From Physcomitrium patens (Eukaryota; Streptophyta; Bryopsida; Funariales; Funariaceae): 64,000 bases of DNA. The translations under genes and the position numbers were made by a program. The notes under the pieces were generated by a model, which worked only from the letters and a program-made list of their open reading frames with translations, was not told where the DNA came from and searched no databases. The DNA lies in NCBI RefSeq assembly GCF_000002425.4, contig NC_037257.1:7670533-7734532 (forward strand). Direction: 5' to 3'. Of the stretch, positions 62,001 to 64,000 are shown in pieces; the first letter of the stretch is position 1, and each line of letters starts with the position of its first letter.

Positions 62001-62492
62001 CCATGGGAAGATGGATTGACAAGAGAAGAACTTCTGGCTATTAGGATTCGACAATTGGAGCAAAGAACGGAAGATGTCCAGATAGCATTGGAAAGGTTAA
62101 AAAGAGCAAGGTTACAAAACAAGGCGCGATTCGATAAGCAACATCGATTGAGACCAAAAGCAATCGAGGAAGGTGACTGGGTACTTGTTTATGACAATAG
62201 TCTGGATAATCAACATAGTACTTTGTGGAAATTTTCAAAACGTTGGTTTGGACCATATGTGGTAACAACTGTTCATGATAATGTGACTTACTCGTTACGA
62301 GAGTTAGATGGTACAAAATTGAAAATACCAATTGCAAAGAAGCGAGTAAAAATATTTAAACGAAGACACGCAGAGATGAATATGGAAGACCTTAATGAAG
62401 GTATAGAAATTCAACAGCAAGAAGATGAAAGTGATTTGGATAATGAAGGTGACGAAGACGAACAGGACAAAGACGTAGAGGATATATTCTGA
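59001..62492 (+). pseudogene. pol (RT, RNase H, integrase) of the outer element
   Basis: Stops at TAA 59436, TAA 60054 and TGA 60987. The last is shared with the inner copy at the RNase H/integrase boundary, after DMLS. From 61014 the integrase runs uninterrupted for 492 codons: HHCC finger, core, KRWFGPYVV module and the acidic C-terminus QQQEDESDLDNEGDEDEQDK. There is no chromodomain. Over the integrase it is better preserved than the inner copy. Confidence 0.9.
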
Positions 62493-62554
62493 ATCAAACA
62501 GCAGTTAGGTAAATTGGTGCATACCGGAGGATGCACAGGTTCAGAGGGGGTGGA

Positions 62555-63869
62555 TGTCGTGTTGTAACACGAGTATACCGTGAAAATATAAAGAAATGGG
62601 ACTTTTATTAATATTCAGTTACCTCGAATATTGGGAGCAACGACCAACTCCAGTGCAAATACTGAGTGGTCAGGTTCAGTCATCCCGTTACAATGAGCAG
62701 GGGCATACTGAAATACTCCATTCGATTCCAATAATGGGAGTCAGAAGGAAGGGAAAGGACTAATTCACGCGACGGGTGAGCCTGGTTCGAAGAGCCAGTT
62801 GGATCCAATTTCGAGAATCCAATCCGGGTCCTCTTATCCAATATGAGACCTGAATTGGTCGGGCGACCCAATGCAGTCTAATTACAGGAAAATCCAGGTC
62901 TTACTTCAGGCATCTTACCCAATATGAGACCTACATTGGTCGGGCAACCCAACGCAGTCTGATTACAGGAACATCCAGGTTACTACGGGTCCTCTTACCC
63001 AATATGAGACCTAAATTGGTCGGGCGACTCAATGTGGATCCGAGTACGGGGTTTCGATTCTGTTTCAGGCTGTCCTATTCTCTGTGCCGTTTCGAAAGCT
63101 CTGACGGCAGGAGCCAATTTCGGATCTAAGCTCTGACGATGGGAGCCAATTTTGGATCCAAGACGAAAGATTGAAGAAATTCAGAGGATAAGGTTAGGGG
63201 AAGAATGAGATCAGGGGGGGGGGGGGTTTTTTTTTTTTTTTGGATCAGGGAAGAGCTAGCTTCAAGCTCTTCGGAAGGTTACTAGTTTTTTTTTCATTGG
63301 AGGTTTTTGGAGATCGAGGGGATTGGAGAGGAGCTTCATGCTTCAGGTCGGGGAAGAAAAGACGGAGAATTGGATTTTTCTTCTTCATAGAGTTTTGAGA
63401 AGACTGAGGCAATCGTTGTTGAAGTTAGTGTTGTAATGGTGAATCGGGATTTTTTTTAATGAAGTGGATTTGACTACTCTTGACTGTTTTGTGAAATCGA
63501 GATACGTCTGTGATTGAAGAATTAAAAGAGTGTCTATAGGATTGAGTATGCGGAGTGAATAAAATTCATTGGGTTAATCTAACAAGACAGTCAGTGGATA
63601 CAAGATCATAAGTACAAAGCGGTATCAGAGATTAACAGATTGGATTGTTCGGGGTTCTGTGAAACATCTAGAGACCTACCAGCTGGGGCAAAAAGGACTT
63701 TGACAAGCAGTCAAAGGGCATCCATATAGATTTACTGTATATTCTTGCAGTCGTTTATATTCCAACAGTCAAAAACTAATAGACTGCTTGACTATTGGCG
63801 AATCTACATACTACCTTCTACAACCAGACGCCCGGCGCATTCTCGAGCAGGAAAGCACGTAATACGACA
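62555..63869 (+). repeat. Outer element 3' LTR
   Basis: Matches 47052-48329 plus 57016-57049 in subtype and length. Ends AATACGACA, followed by the CCGT target copy at 63870-63873. Confidence 0.95.
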
Positions 63870-63873
63870 CCGT

Positions 63874-64000
63874 CCGATTGTTATAAAAATTCTATTACTA
63901 GTGTCTTTATAAGTCTTCTAAATGTTCAAAAAGTTTTAATCCAATCCAACTTACAGATTGCAAGAAAACACCGTGAATCCACGTTGATGTCTCTTGACCA
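63874..64000. other. Flanking DNA after the nested element
   Basis: The AT-rich host sequence resumes after the target duplication. No feature is recognisable before the window ends. Confidence 0.6.

Larger units (their letters stand above)
47052..63869 (+). mobile_element. Outer gypsy retrotransposon with a same-family insertion in its 5' LTR
   Basis: LTRs start TGTCGTGTTG and end AATACGACA. The 5' LTR is split: 47052-48329, then 57016-57049 after the inner element. The 3' LTR is 62555-63869. The internal region is 57050-62554. A 4-bp duplication CCGT flanks it (47048-47051 and 63870-63873). Together the two parts of the 5' LTR give about 1312 bp against 1315 bp for the 3' LTR. The element carries gag, protease, RT, RNase H and integrase in Ty3/gypsy order, all broken by nonsense codons, plus a 490-bp deletion with filler (58179-58196). 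Confidence 0.95.

Noticed and set aside
63870-63874. A 5-bp target duplication for the outer element
   Set aside because: ACCGT on the left against CCGTC on the right do not match as 5-mers unless the LTR's terminal A is given up. The inner element likewise fits 4 bp better.

Overview
The window is nuclear DNA of a land plant. The coding genes carry N-terminal plastid-targeting-like regions, one gene has spliceosomal introns, and most of the sequence is plant-type LTR retrotransposons. Very AT-rich spacers, two intronless single-exon genes and the retroelement types suggest a bryophyte, possibly a moss. That placement is inference only.

Gene islands: bases 1-3180 are AT-rich spacer. A tRNA-Ala(CGC) lies at 3242-3314 (-). 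A divergent pair follows: a plastid-type M41/FtsH-like membrane protein without an AAA domain (3877-5142, -) and aspartate-semialdehyde dehydrogenase (5607-6854, +), separated by about 460 bp of shared promoter. A second island holds one SMP-30/gluconolactonase-like secreted protein. I resolved it into five exons (13627-15809, -; 1203 coding bases, 400 aa).

Retroelement country, 16.9-64 kb: 16.9-30.3 kb and 41-47 kb hold strongly decayed, AT-converted retroelements. They include a copia-like gag fragment with a near-perfect 212-bp inverted repeat (20.76-21.67 kb), an old gypsy copy (22.6-27.7 kb), chromovirus-like RNase H/integrase remnants (28.2-29.2 kb), and a head-to-head retroelement palindrome centred near 43.98 kb. 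A young 10.6-kb Ty3/gypsy element on the minus strand (30326-40944, TSD CAATC) sits inside the gag gene of an older element. Its LTRs carry a 19-bp tandem repeat containing the plant telobox.

From 47052 to 63869 two copies of another gypsy family are nested: the inner one (48330-57011) is inserted about 34 bp before the end of the outer copy's 5' LTR. Both show 4-bp target duplications. Their reverse transcriptase and integrase look more like fungal-type Ty3 elements than standard plant ones. The outer copy has a deletion of about 490 bp filled with 17 bases that are the reverse complement of the family's own LTR/primer-site junction. Nearly all stop codons that distinguish the two copies are C-to-T or G-to-A changes.

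I see no operon-like or defence-type system. The most unusual biology is in the retroelement structure.
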